Source of the DNA: Posidoniimonas corsicana
GTDB lineage: Bacteria; Planctomycetota; Planctomycetia; Pirellulales; Lacipirellulaceae
DNA: 64,000 nt
Direction: 5' to 3'
Assembly: GCF_007859765.1 (NCBI RefSeq)
Contig: NZ_SIHJ01000003.1
Span: 124,001-188,000 of the forward strand
In this document: positions 49,461 to 57,704 of the stretch, one piece after another
Layout: every line of letters begins with the position of its first letter
Numbering within the stretch: position 1 is the first letter of the stretch
Notes under the pieces: model-generated
The model's database searches: none
What the model was told of the DNA's origin: nothing
Seen by the model: only the letters and a program-made list of their open reading frames with translations
Position numbers and translations under genes: made by a program

Positions 49461-50312
49461 ATGCCAGACGCCGAACGACTGATCGCTGTGGACGTTGGGA
49501 ACAGCCGGGTAAAGCTCGGGCTGTTCGAACGCCCCGTCGAGTGCGAGCAGGCGGCCCTGGCCGCGCCGCTGCCGATCGCCGGGCCGCCGCTGCCCGAGCC
49601 GGTCGACACCTTCGATTTCACCCACATCGAGGGCGAGCCCACCAGCTACAACGCGCTCCGCGAGTGGCTCGGCCCGTACGCCGGCGCGGCGGCGCTGGTC
49701 GCCTCGGTGCACCGCAGCGCGGGCCAGTCGACGCTCGAGGCGCTGCGGGCCTGCGGGCTGGATCGCTGCAAGCCGCTGGTTGGCCGGCAGCTGCCGATCG
49801 AGGTCCGCGTCGAGCAGCCCGAGCGGGTCGGCGTCGACCGCCTGCTGGCCGGCGTCGCGGCCAACCGGCTCCGCCGCGCCGACGCGCCGGCCATCGTGAT
49901 CGACCTCGGCACCGCGATCACCATCGACCTGATCGCGGCCGACGGAGCGTTCGAGGGCGGCGCCATCCTGCCCGGCATCCGCATGGCCAGCCGCGCGCTG
50001 CACGACCAGACCGACGCGCTGCCGGACGTGGCGATGCAGCAGCTCGAGCACTCGCCCGACGCGGTCGGCAAGACCACCGACGCCGCGCTCCGCGCGGGGC
50101 TGTTCTGGGGCGCCGTCGGCGCGATCCGCGAGGTGGTCGCGCGGCAGCGCGACCGCCTGACCGTGCCGCCGCAGCTGTACCTCACCGGCGGCGCCGCGCC
50201 GTCGGTCGCGCGGCTGCTCGCCGAGCCCGACTGCACCGTGCGGTACCTGCCGAACCTGGTCCTGTCCGGCGTGGCGATTGCCGCCGAGTCGCTCGCCGCC
50301 CAGCAGCCATGA
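49461..50312 (+). CDS. coaX: Type III pantothenate kinase
   Basis: A 283-residue enzyme for the first step of coenzyme A synthesis, phosphorylating pantothenate with ATP. ASKHA-fold motifs: LIAVDVGNSRVKLGLF at the start, ERVGVDRLLAG in the middle, VIDLGTAITIDLI and EGGAILPG for the second phosphate loop, then YLTGGAA near the end. The ATG at 49461 follows GGCGGG only weakly. The stop overlaps the next start as ATGA, so the MnmE-like GTPase is translationally coupled. Confidence 0.92.
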   Translation: MPDAERLIAVDVGNSRVKLGLFERPVECEQAALAAPLPIAGPPLPEPVDTFDFTHIEGEPTSYNALREWLGPYAGAAALVASVHRSAGQSTLEALRACGLDRCKPLVGRQLPIEVRVEQPERVGVDRLLAGVAANRLRRADAPAIVIDLGTAITIDLIAADGAFEGGAILPGIRMASRALHDQTDALPDVAMQQLEHSPDAVGKTTDAALRAGLFWGAVGAIREVVARQRDRLTVPPQLYLTGGAAPSVARLLAEPDCTVRYLPNLVLSGVAIAAESLAAQQP

Positions 50313-51475
50313 GCGAGAAGCCCGTCGTGAGCGGGAAGCCCGCCATGAGCGCGCAGACCGCCGTCAGCGTGCAGACCGCCGAGGGCCGCGGGGCCGTGGC
50401 CGTGGTGCAGGTCACCGGCCCCGGCGCGGTCGACGCGGTCGACGCCTGTTTCCTCGCCGCGTCCGGTCGGCCGCTCGCCCAGCAGCCTCCCGGCGCCATC
50501 CGCTTCGGCCGCTGGCGCGACGCGTCGGGCGAGGAGGTGGTGGTCGTCCGCCGCGGCTCGCCCGACCCGGCGGTCGAGGTCCACTGCCACGGCGGCGCCG
50601 CCGCGGTGCGGGCCGTGGTGCGGGATCTGGTCGCCCAGGGGTGCGTGCAGCAGCCCGCCCGGCCGGAACACGCGCCGCCGGGCGCCGCGGCCGTGACGCT
50701 CGACGCGCAGCTCGCGCTGCGGCATGCGCTGACCGAACGCGCCGTCGGCGTGCTGCTCGACCAGGCGGAGGGCGCGCTGGAACGCGCCCTCCGCGAGATC
50801 GCCGATTCGCTCTCCGCCGGCGGCGGCGTCGACCAGCTGCGCCAGCTGCTCGACCGGGCGGAGCTCGGCCAGCGGCTCACCTCGCCGTGGCGGGTCGTGC
50901 TGGCCGGCGCGCCGAACGTGGGCAAGAGCAGCCTGATCAACGCGCTGCTGGGCTACTCCCGCGCGATCGTGTTCGACCAGCCCGGCACCACCCGCGACGT
51001 GCTGACCGCGGCGGCGGCGATCGAGGGCTGGCCGGTCTCGCTGAGCGACACGGCCGGCCTCCGCGCGGCGGACGACCCGACCGAGGCGGCCGGCGTCGAG
51101 CTGGCGCGGCAGATGCTCCAGCAGGCCGACCTGATCCTCGACATCCGCGACGCCGCCCAGCCCGACGCGCCGTCCGCCATCCCGGCCGACGCGCCCGCCA
51201 CGCGGCGGCTGGTGGTCTGGAACAAGCAGGACCTGGCGCCGGCGCCCGCCGGCTCGCTATCAACCTCTGCCGCCACGGGGCAGGGCGTTGATGATCTTCT
51301 CGCCGCCATCGCCCGCTCGCTCGTGCCGCACCCGCCCGAGCCCGGCGCGGCGCTGCCGGTCACCGCCGCGCACGCCGAGCAGCTCGCCCGCGCGCTCGCC
51401 GCGGCCCAGCGGGGCGATTACGCCGCGGCGCTGCAGGCCGTGCAGGCGCTGCTGGCGCCGGCCGGGTCCGACTGA
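50309..51475 (+). CDS. Short MnmE-like GTPase lacking the C-terminal Cys motif
   Basis: A 388-residue protein related to the tRNA-modification GTPase MnmE. The N-terminal domain is visible in GRGAVAVVQVTGPGAVDAVD and VEVHCHGGAAAVR, as in the folate-binding TrmE domain. A GTPase domain follows with G1 GAPNVGKSSLINALLG (about residues 200-215), G2 GTTRD, G3 DTAGL and G4 in VWNKQDL. MnmE is usually about 450 residues, with an insert between these domains and a conserved C-terminal FCIGK whose Cys is essential. Here the middle is short and the protein ends LLAPAGSD with no such Cys. It is probably a planctomycete paralogue with a different role. Coupled to coaX by ATGA overlap. Confidence 0.85.
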   Translation: MSEKPVVSGKPAMSAQTAVSVQTAEGRGAVAVVQVTGPGAVDAVDACFLAASGRPLAQQPPGAIRFGRWRDASGEEVVVVRRGSPDPAVEVHCHGGAAAVRAVVRDLVAQGCVQQPARPEHAPPGAAAVTLDAQLALRHALTERAVGVLLDQAEGALERALREIADSLSAGGGVDQLRQLLDRAELGQRLTSPWRVVLAGAPNVGKSSLINALLGYSRAIVFDQPGTTRDVLTAAAAIEGWPVSLSDTAGLRAADDPTEAAGVELARQMLQQADLILDIRDAAQPDAPSAIPADAPATRRLVVWNKQDLAPAPAGSLSTSAATGQGVDDLLAAIARSLVPHPPEPGAALPVTAAHAEQLARALAAAQRGDYAAALQAVQALLAPAGSD

Positions 51476-51561
51476 TTTCACGCAAGTCGGCTGGGCGGGT
51501 TTGACGATTGTGTCGAATGGGCGGCCCCGTGCCGCGACGCCTCCTCCAGCGAAAGCCTGCT

Positions 51562-52218
51562 ATGCGAACCCCGACCGCCGCTGTGGCCATCCTCTCCGCG
51601 CTGCTGCTCTCGTCGGCCTCGACCGCGTTTGCCCAACGCGGCGGCGACGCCTACTCGCTGCGCCGGTACCTGGGGAGCGACGCCTACCTGGTCGAGACCT
51701 TCTCGCGGCCCAGCTCGCCGCTCTCGGAGAAGGCCACCGTCAACCAGGCCGCCCGCCAGGCGCTGCCCACGCCGGCGCCCGCGCCCGAGCCGCCGAAGCT
51801 CACGTCCGGCGCCAACAACACGCTCAACTACTACGGCGGGGGCGCCGCCGCGCGGCACACCCTCGACCAGATGCCCCGCCGGCCGCGGTTCATCCCGCAG
51901 GGCGGCCAGGCGATCGGCGCCGGCGCCAAGCCCTACGCCAACTCCGGCGTCGCGACCGACCCGCCTATCAGCCCGTACCTCAACCTGTTCCGCGAGGAGC
52001 AGGAGGACTCGCTGCCCAACTACTACACCTTCGTGCGGCCCATGCAGAAGCAGATCGAAACCAACCGCACCCAGCAGCGCGAGCTGCAGGGGCTGCAGCG
52101 CCAGGTGCAGCGGGCCTCGTACCAGACGCCCACGACCGGCGGCGCGGGCGGCGTGCCCGCCACCGGGTTCCGCGCCCGCTTCGGCGACACCGGCCAGTTC
52201 TACAGCGGCTGGAAGTAG
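51562..52218 (+). CDS. Secreted protein of unknown function
   Basis: A 218-residue protein from ATG 51562 with signal peptide (RTPTAAVAILSALLLSSASTAFAQ). The mature part is Pro/Gln/Gly-rich with few strong secondary-structure elements until YLNLFREEQEDSLPNYYTFV and a helical section KQIETNRTQQRELQGLQRQV, a possible short coiled coil. It ends RFGDTGQFYSGWK. Not recognised; it resembles conserved planctomycete exported proteins of unknown role. In line with the MnmE-like gene and the next gene (52343-52924). Confidence 0.7.
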   Translation: MRTPTAAVAILSALLLSSASTAFAQRGGDAYSLRRYLGSDAYLVETFSRPSSPLSEKATVNQAARQALPTPAPAPEPPKLTSGANNTLNYYGGGAAARHTLDQMPRRPRFIPQGGQAIGAGAKPYANSGVATDPPISPYLNLFREEQEDSLPNYYTFVRPMQKQIETNRTQQRELQGLQRQVQRASYQTPTTGGAGGVPATGFRARFGDTGQFYSGWK

Positions 52219-52342
52219 CCCCCGCCGGGTTGTCCGCCCCGCCCACGCTCCCAAAGTTGCTATCCGCGCCCGCATGCCGGACAATGGCGGCACGCGGCGA
52301 CCGACCGGTCGCCCGCCACGTGTCCCCACCGCGGAGAACGCC

Positions 52343-52924
52343 ATGCGGAGCCGCCTTGTCCTGCTGACGCTTTGTGCCGCCGCGCTGCCAGTAGCCGCTG
52401 CCGCCCAGCCCGCCGCCACGCCCACCGACGCCGCCGCGCCAGCCGGCGCCGCTGACTCTGAACTAGAGCTCTCGCCCGCCGAGCAGGCGTTCGCCAAGGC
52501 GATGGCCGGCGCGACGCTCGACGGCTCGTTCACCCTCAGCGACCGCCCCGACGCCAAGCCCCGCGCCGAACGCTACGACCTCGGCCAGGTCCGCAAGGTC
52601 GGCGAGGGCATGTGGCTGATCCCGGCCCGCATCCGCTACGGCGACCACGACGTCGAGCTGCCGATCACGCTGCCGGTCGACTTCGCCGGCGACACCGCCG
52701 TGATCCGCGTGGACAACCTCGGCTTCCCCGGGCTGGGCGTGTACTCCGCGCGGGTGATGATCCACGGCGGCAAGTACGCCGGCTACTGGCAGGGCGCCGG
52801 CCACGGCGGCCACCTGTTCGGCGAGCTCAAGCACAACCAGCCGGCCGATGAAGCGCCCGCCGTCGACAAGCCCGCTGCCGAGAAGGTCGAAGAGCAAGCG
52901 ACGACCCCGCCGGCGGCGGATTGA
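52343..52924 (+). CDS. Secreted protein of unknown function
   Basis: A 193-residue protein from ATG 52343 with GGAG seven bases upstream and a signal peptide (RLVLLTLCAAALPVAAAAQ). After an Ala/Pro-rich linker comes one compact domain, roughly residues 60-165, with FAKAMAGATLDGSFTLSDRP and MWLIPARIRYGDHDVELPIT, then VDNLGFPGLGVYSARVMIH and GKYAGYWQGAGHGGHLFGEL. I recall similar domains in planctomycetes but no function. An acidic tail ends the protein, and repeat copy B begins 18 bases after the stop. Confidence 0.75.
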   Translation: MRSRLVLLTLCAAALPVAAAAQPAATPTDAAAPAGAADSELELSPAEQAFAKAMAGATLDGSFTLSDRPDAKPRAERYDLGQVRKVGEGMWLIPARIRYGDHDVELPITLPVDFAGDTAVIRVDNLGFPGLGVYSARVMIHGGKYAGYWQGAGHGGHLFGELKHNQPADEAPAVDKPAAEKVEEQATTPPAAD

Positions 52925-52942
52925 TCGCGGCGCCCGGCCGCG

Positions 52943-53260
52943 CGACTTTTGTCCCGGTTGGCGCTATCGATTTTTAGGGACAAAAGTCGGCTCCCACCCC
53001 GAGCCCGCAGGCTCGTTTCACACTTGTATAGCAGTGTCTGCCGGTTTGCTCCTCGCTGCCAGCGGCCGACTTTTGTCCACCCCTGTGCGCCAATAGGGAC
53101 AAAAGTCCAAGCCTAGTGAATTGCCTCCGCCTTTGGGGAGGACCAGGGCGGGCGCGCCCCACGGACAGCAATCGCCCACACCCACCCCGCAACCCGATCG
53201 GCGGCGCGGACCGATCCCCACGCACCCCACATTAGACCGCGCGGGGTGGCCGGTTTCTAC
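52943..53260. repeat. CGACTTTTGTCCC hairpin element, copy B
   Basis: Layout as copy A (20671-20952). The first hairpin is CGACTTTTGTCCC (52943-52955) with its exact complement at 52977-52989, and the loop GGCGCTATCGA is shared with copy A. CTTGTATAGCAGTGT follows, then the second pair CGACTTTTGTCC (53067-53078) with GGGACAAAAGTC (53096-53107), and the tail ACATTAGACCGCGC and GGTGGCCGGTTTCTAC ending near 53260. It is followed by the lower-GC lipase-Shedu region. Confidence 0.85.
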
Positions 53261-53469
53261 AAAGAAGTGGCGGGGGGAATGAGAGCGGTCTAGCTGGCCG
53301 CGTAGCTATGCCGACGCCGTCCAGGACGTTGCGCCTAATTCTATTAGGGTAGCGTACACCTCCGATCGGCACTTCCAGCGAGCTGGGCAGTGGCGCCGAG
53401 AAGCATGGGCAGCAGCACACGCAGGTGGAATCGGACTACGCCACAAGTATTGGGCATTGAACCCCGCGC
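53261..53469. other. Intergenic region downstream of the Shedu gene
   Basis: Between repeat copy B and the end of the Shedu gene. Short frames here have no convincing coding signal. No terminator for the Shedu gene could be identified. Confidence 0.4.
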
Positions 53470-54654
53470 TTAACTGGTCTCTGAGGCAGCCGAATCGGTG
53501 CAATTTGACGCCTGCTCCATCTGGAGGAGACTGACCAGGGACTCGATCTTGGCAAACAGTTCGTTGAACGTGATGACATCGACCGCTCTCAGGCCCGATC
53601 GGAAGAGCTCGAACGAATCGAGTTTCTCAGCATCAGCAAGCTGTTCCGTGTCGCCGGCAATCACCAGGCAACGAGGTTCAGATAACCGCACTCTCTGGCC
53701 GGTCGTGTCCTCGGTCTCCACTCGCTTTTCGTTGAAACCTTTCAACAACTTGTCTCTCTGATTCGAGATTTGGGCGACCGCTCCCGTCAACTCGCGAGAG
53801 GGGGCGTAGACCCCCTGTCGATATGCCTGCGTGTCGAGCAACCGAGAGCAAGGCGTCTTGATTTCAACCAGCAGAAGGTGGTTAGTCAGCGTGTTGCGAA
53901 GGAGGTAATCGACCTCCTTGCCGCCCTTGTTGTGGAAGTTCTTACCGCCGACGTAGCTCTTACCAGCCAGCATCACCACGGGTGATGAAAACGCTTGCGA
54001 TAGCACGAATGGTCGTGCTTGAAAGGCCTTCTGCCAGAACTCCTCACTAGCATTCGTCTTGTTCGCTTCCCACAGGCACAGTGCTTCTCGCAGGGCACCA
54101 AGACTGGCGATAGCGCCTAAGCCCGCAAGGTCGTCCGGCTGAAGCTTAGAGATCGCTTCGATCGCTAGCCCAGACGATTTGGCGTCCGTCAGCAGGCGGA
54201 TTACATCAGCGAAGCCTTCTTCGCCAACGGCTTGCAGCAGATCGGCCAGATTGCTAAGAGCATCGAGGCTTGCTGCTGTCTTGGCGTAGTCAGCTAGCTC
54301 GAAAGTGTCACCATCTCTTGGCAGCTGGTGCCCGTCCTTCCAGAACTTGCCATAAAGGCCGCGAACAATCTGAGTGAGCGAGAAGAGCTCTGCAGTACTG
54401 AGCTGCAGCTGCATGCCAGTGCCGGCCTTCATGGTGGTCAATTTGAAATGGGTGTCATCCTGCCAGGGATCTGTGACATCTGCTCTGCCCCGCTTCTGCC
54501 AAACCAGTTTTCCCTTCACGGGTTGCAGCTTGTCCCTATCGTTGTTCACGATCTTTGGCTTGAACACCAACCGTGCAAGCGGACCATCCCGAACTACCAG
54601 CGGTTCGACCTCCGCAGTATCAGCACTCGTGGTGGTTATTTTGGCTGTGGGCAC
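53470..54654 (-). CDS. Shedu (SduA-type, DUF4263) defence nuclease
   Basis: A 394-residue protein of the Shedu family, single-gene anti-phage nucleases of Bacillus and other bacteria. The C-terminal PD-(D/E)xK domain has KGGKEVDYLLRNTL (Asp249) and LLLVEIKTPCSRLL (Glu264, Lys266), followed by GVYAPSRELTGAVAQISNQR, the Shedu helix, and CLVIAGD. The N-terminal half (FKPKIVNNDRDKLQ to about 120) matches the general Shedu N-terminal layout; residues 125-215 are helical. The start is GTG 54654, 20 bases after the lipase stop, so the two are one operon. Composition is less GC-rich than in the core genes nearby, suggesting transfer. Confidence 0.88.
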   Translation of the reverse strand: MPTAKITTTSADTAEVEPLVVRDGPLARLVFKPKIVNNDRDKLQPVKGKLVWQKRGRADVTDPWQDDTHFKLTTMKAGTGMQLQLSTAELFSLTQIVRGLYGKFWKDGHQLPRDGDTFELADYAKTAASLDALSNLADLLQAVGEEGFADVIRLLTDAKSSGLAIEAISKLQPDDLAGLGAIASLGALREALCLWEANKTNASEEFWQKAFQARPFVLSQAFSSPVVMLAGKSYVGGKNFHNKGGKEVDYLLRNTLTNHLLLVEIKTPCSRLLDTQAYRQGVYAPSRELTGAVAQISNQRDKLLKGFNEKRVETEDTTGQRVRLSEPRCLVIAGDTEQLADAEKLDSFELFRSGLRAVDVITFNELFAKIESLVSLLQMEQASNCTDSAASETS

Positions 54655-54674
54655 GGCTTATCTCGTGTAATGAC

Positions 54675-55838
54675 TCAGTCGCCTCGCATACTGATCCCGA
54701 GGAGCTGTCGGATCGAACCCAAATAGGCAGGCATCAAGTGATTGTCGATTTCCGGCACGGCCATCGAGTAGGCTCTGGGAGCGTCGTCGAAAACCGGTGG
54801 TGGTTCTGCCTTGAGTCGTTGCTGAAGTAGGCGACTTTCTTCTTCGGTCAACGGGGGTAGTGGGTGAGCTTGGAGAGGTTGGGCAGGAAGCGAGTCGTCG
54901 ACACTGGATGAGGAGTACACAGCACGCGTACGTCGCCATCGACCGGGTCTCAACGTTCCGTTGAGTTCGACCAATGAGCCTGCGGGCTCATAGCCAGGTG
55001 GTGTCTTCGGTACGACGTCGCTGCCATTCACGAACCATGCGTATCGATTGTCAAAAAGGTCATCCAGGTGCTCGGCGAGATCAAGCTTCGCGACCATGGG
55101 TTGGCCGAACGTGATCAGCCCGGTGACTTTGTGTTCGCCCCGTGATTCGAGTCTGTAAGCACATACCGTTGCCAGAGCGCCGCCAAGGCTGTGCCCTGTG
55201 ACCCACAGGTGCTTCGGCGCAAGTCGATCAAGCACTTCATTGATCTGGGGCGACAAGCCATCATACGCGCGATCAAAGCCCGCATGTATGCCGCCGTGCT
55301 CTGTGGGAGCCGCTCTAACAGCCTTGTTGACTCCCCAGTCAGACCATTCATTGAAGTCCGTACCCCGGAAAACGACAACTGCAACATCATCGATCGCAAG
55401 TACATATCCGACCATCGACCGGTCAAAGAGTGGAAAGCATCGCGAGAGACCAAGTCCCTCGTACCTTCCAGCAGCGAACACCGGCGGATCGTACGCGATA
55501 TCGCTAATCTCCGCCAACGTTTCAACTACGGGCCAACGCGGATCTTCGTAGGCTTCCCACGGATTCTGTAGCCTCTCCACCGCAGTTAGTGAGGTATCGA
55601 TTAGTCGGTCAGGGTCGAGCTCCTGGGGTGTAGTCTTTTTGCCACCCGGACCTCCCCGAAGAACTGCGAGAAAGCAGACCAAACTGAGCAACGCAATTCC
55701 ACCTAGTACTCGCCATCGTGACCTGCTCGGGCGCGTCAGGGTGATCCGTAGGAAGCCCATCGCGATGCCGATGAGTGAGACGGCTCCAGCGATGCCGAGA
55801 ATCAGCTCGAAGTACGTAAGAAACCAGTCGAACATCAT
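54675..55838 (-). CDS. Membrane-anchored class 3 lipase
   Basis: A 387-residue protein from ATG 55838. Two hydrophobic helices (about residues 8-30 and 44-60) anchor the N-terminus. The alpha/beta-hydrolase domain of class 3 lipase type has VVVFRGTDFNEWSDW (oxyanion region), WVTGHSLGGALATVCAYRL (nucleophile Ser about 217), ITFGQPMVAK, VNGSDVVPKTPP (Asp about 274) and a C-terminal His in IDNHLMPAYL (about 367). It would act on lipids at the membrane. It is the first gene of an operon with the Shedu nuclease, behind a possible promoter at 55871-55899. A role beside a defence gene is inferred from position only. Confidence 0.87.
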   Translation of the reverse strand: MMFDWFLTYFELILGIAGAVSLIGIAMGFLRITLTRPSRSRWRVLGGIALLSLVCFLAVLRGGPGGKKTTPQELDPDRLIDTSLTAVERLQNPWEAYEDPRWPVVETLAEISDIAYDPPVFAAGRYEGLGLSRCFPLFDRSMVGYVLAIDDVAVVVFRGTDFNEWSDWGVNKAVRAAPTEHGGIHAGFDRAYDGLSPQINEVLDRLAPKHLWVTGHSLGGALATVCAYRLESRGEHKVTGLITFGQPMVAKLDLAEHLDDLFDNRYAWFVNGSDVVPKTPPGYEPAGSLVELNGTLRPGRWRRTRAVYSSSSVDDSLPAQPLQAHPLPPLTEEESRLLQQRLKAEPPPVFDDAPRAYSMAVPEIDNHLMPAYLGSIRQLLGISMRGD

Positions 55839-56163
55839 CAAATCCCGCAGGAGTATCTGAACAACCGTCTATTGTCTCTGAATGTGGCCGACATCTCAAT
55901 GCTGCACGGCTACGCCGAGTACCACTGGCTCAGCCACTGACACTAGCGTGCTGCGGAAGTCGCCCTAGAGACGCCAGTGGCACACGCAACCGGCTCGTTG
56001 CGCTGCAGCGATTCGGACAACTGCTGCGAACGCTATTTGAGGGTGAGTTTGTCAGGCGCCACGCCCACGTTGATGCCGCGTAAAAGCAGCGCCGCCCTCG
56101 CTGACGCTGCGGGTTGGGATGAGGGCGAAACCGGCTATGTTGCGGCGGCGGTTGTCGCCGCGG
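55839..56163. other. Upstream region of the lipase-Shedu operon
   Basis: 325 bases up to the end of the next dockerin gene. Apart from the promoter candidate at 55871-55899, a partly palindromic CCACTGGCTCAGCCACTG (about 55922-55939) is present. No gene is supported. Confidence 0.45.
55871..55899 (-). promoter_or_regulatory. Candidate promoter of the lipase-Shedu operon
   Basis: On the minus strand TTGAGA and GACAAT are spaced by 17 bases (-35 five of six, -10 four of six). The predicted transcript would have a leader of about 25-30 bases before the lipase ATG. Confidence 0.4.
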
Positions 56164-57504
56164 TTAGGAGGGCCGTCGTCTCATGAACGCCGACAGTGCC
56201 GCGGCCGTAACGACCGATACGCAAGCCGGCGGCGCCGGGGCGGCAAGGCCGACGCCCGGCGCCAACGCGTCGCGCCACACGGTGTAGTCCGCGGCGTCGA
56301 CGACGCCGTCGCTGTTGCCGTCGGACTGATCGCCCGGCGCGGCGACCGGCGTCCCGTACTGCGACCGCCAGAGGTGGTAGTCGAGCGCGTCCACGGCGCC
56401 GTCGCGGTTGTAGTCGCCGGGGCGGATCGGCGCCGCGATCGCGATCCCCTCGCGCCCGTCGGCCAGCGCGTAGCGGAACGCAAACTGGCCGGCGTCGTTG
56501 TAGGCGTCGTACGCGGCGATCTCGGTGACGATCGAGCCGAACAGCGGGTCGCCCGTGCCGACCACGCGGTCCTCGTCCACGTCCGTGCCGTCGAACACGC
56601 CGATGCGGCCGTTGTCGAACACCGCGCTGAACAGCAGGCCGCCCGAGTTGTTGACGATCGCCCCGCCCAGCACTTCAAACGGCCCGGTGTCGTCGACCAG
56701 CAGGTCGGCCACGGGGTCGGGGCCGGTGAACAGGCCGGTGACGCCGGAGTCGAGCTCGGCGTAGAACGTCAGGTCGCCCCGGTTGTTGATGCGTGGGCTG
56801 ATAAAGGTGGCGGCGAACGGCCCGGTGGAGTCGACCAGCGTGTCGGTCGCCGGGTCGGGCCCCGAGTAGAGCCCCGCCTCGCCGTTCGGCAGGCGCGCCT
56901 CGAAGACCACGTCCCCGTGGTCGTTGAGATCAACCTGCGTGCCGACCGACAAGAAGGGCCCGCTGTTGTCCACCAGCAGGTCGGCTACCGGGTCGGGGCC
57001 GGAATAGATCCCGGACACCCCGCCGGGTCGGCCGGCCTGAAACAGCACATCGCCAAGGCGGTTCATCGCGGGGAACAGCCCCACGCCGGTGACGCCGTCG
57101 GCCACCTGGTTGACGATCGAGTCGACCGCCGGGTCGGGGCCGGTGAACATGCCGGCGCCATGCAGGAAGCTCACCGCGTAGAACGCGACCTGGCCGCTGT
57201 CGCTGAGGAGTGGGAACTGGGCGAAGCTGGCGTCGCGGTAGGGCGAAAGGCCGTTGGAGAACGCCACCTGCTCGATCGAATCGCCCGCGGTGCGGAACAG
57301 CCCCAGGTCCGGTCGGGGACCGTCGTCGTCAAAGACCTCGGCGACAAAGACGACATCGCCCGCGTTGTTGATGATGGGGCTGCCCACGAACCCCACGAAC
57401 GAATCGTCCTGCTCAACGAGCGGGCGGTACGCCCACTCACCGGCAGAGCAAACCGGCGCGAGCAGCAACAGGAGCGCGGCGGCGTCAACACGGAGTCGAG
57501 TCAT
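56164..57504 (-). CDS. Secreted repeat protein with dockerin loops
   Basis: A 446-residue exported protein from ATG 57504 with signal peptide (RVDAAALLLLLAPVCSAGEW). Five to six repeats of about 55 residues follow the pattern IxNxGDVVFxA...GLYSGPDPxxDxLVDxxGPF (for example GIYSGPDPVADLLVDNSGPF), a propeller-like arrangement seen in planctomycete and cyanobacterial exported proteins. Near the end are dockerin-like loops GDYNRDGAVDALDYHLWRSQ and DGNSDGVVDAADYTVWRDAL and a short hydrophobic end with RRRPS, without a clear PEP motif. Function unknown. Confidence 0.82.
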   Translation of the reverse strand: MTRLRVDAAALLLLLAPVCSAGEWAYRPLVEQDDSFVGFVGSPIINNAGDVVFVAEVFDDDGPRPDLGLFRTAGDSIEQVAFSNGLSPYRDASFAQFPLLSDSGQVAFYAVSFLHGAGMFTGPDPAVDSIVNQVADGVTGVGLFPAMNRLGDVLFQAGRPGGVSGIYSGPDPVADLLVDNSGPFLSVGTQVDLNDHGDVVFEARLPNGEAGLYSGPDPATDTLVDSTGPFAATFISPRINNRGDLTFYAELDSGVTGLFTGPDPVADLLVDDTGPFEVLGGAIVNNSGGLLFSAVFDNGRIGVFDGTDVDEDRVVGTGDPLFGSIVTEIAAYDAYNDAGQFAFRYALADGREGIAIAAPIRPGDYNRDGAVDALDYHLWRSQYGTPVAAPGDQSDGNSDGVVDAADYTVWRDALAPGVGLAAPAPPACVSVVTAAALSAFMRRRPS

Positions 57505-57664
57505 AGCAGCGTCTACCGCGATCAAGAGGAGGGCTGACCTGCGATCCTAGAACCCTCGCGACCAGATTGCAATCAATCCCGGCCAGGATCGGCTCCCGCG
57601 GCGGGTTGGGATGGGGCGGCGGGGCGTTGGGGGGCGACGCGCGAAGCGCTTGATTGACGATCCG

Positions 57665-57691
57665 CTAGTCCGACAGCCTTAGGCCGGCGGG
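57665..57691. repeat. 27-bp sequence shared with the 3' end of the Hsp70-like gene
   Basis: This sequence agrees in 24 of 27 positions with 62011-62037, which encodes the closing AGLRLSE-stop of the Hsp70-like protein. Read on the minus strand the copy here would also end AGLRLSD-stop, but no gene uses that frame; it lies just past the end of the hybrid kinase gene. Confidence 0.6.
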
Positions 57692-57704
57692 GCGAACGCC
57701 CGCA

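Noticed and set aside
49059-50051. 330-codon minus-strand frame over tRNA-Leu and coaX
   Set aside because: It runs through a tRNA gene and a terminator and lacks any domain.
53306-53503. 65-codon minus-strand frame and a plus-strand stretch resembling a transposase fragment
   Set aside because: No recognisable transposase motif, no inverted ends, and neither frame has a convincing coding pattern.
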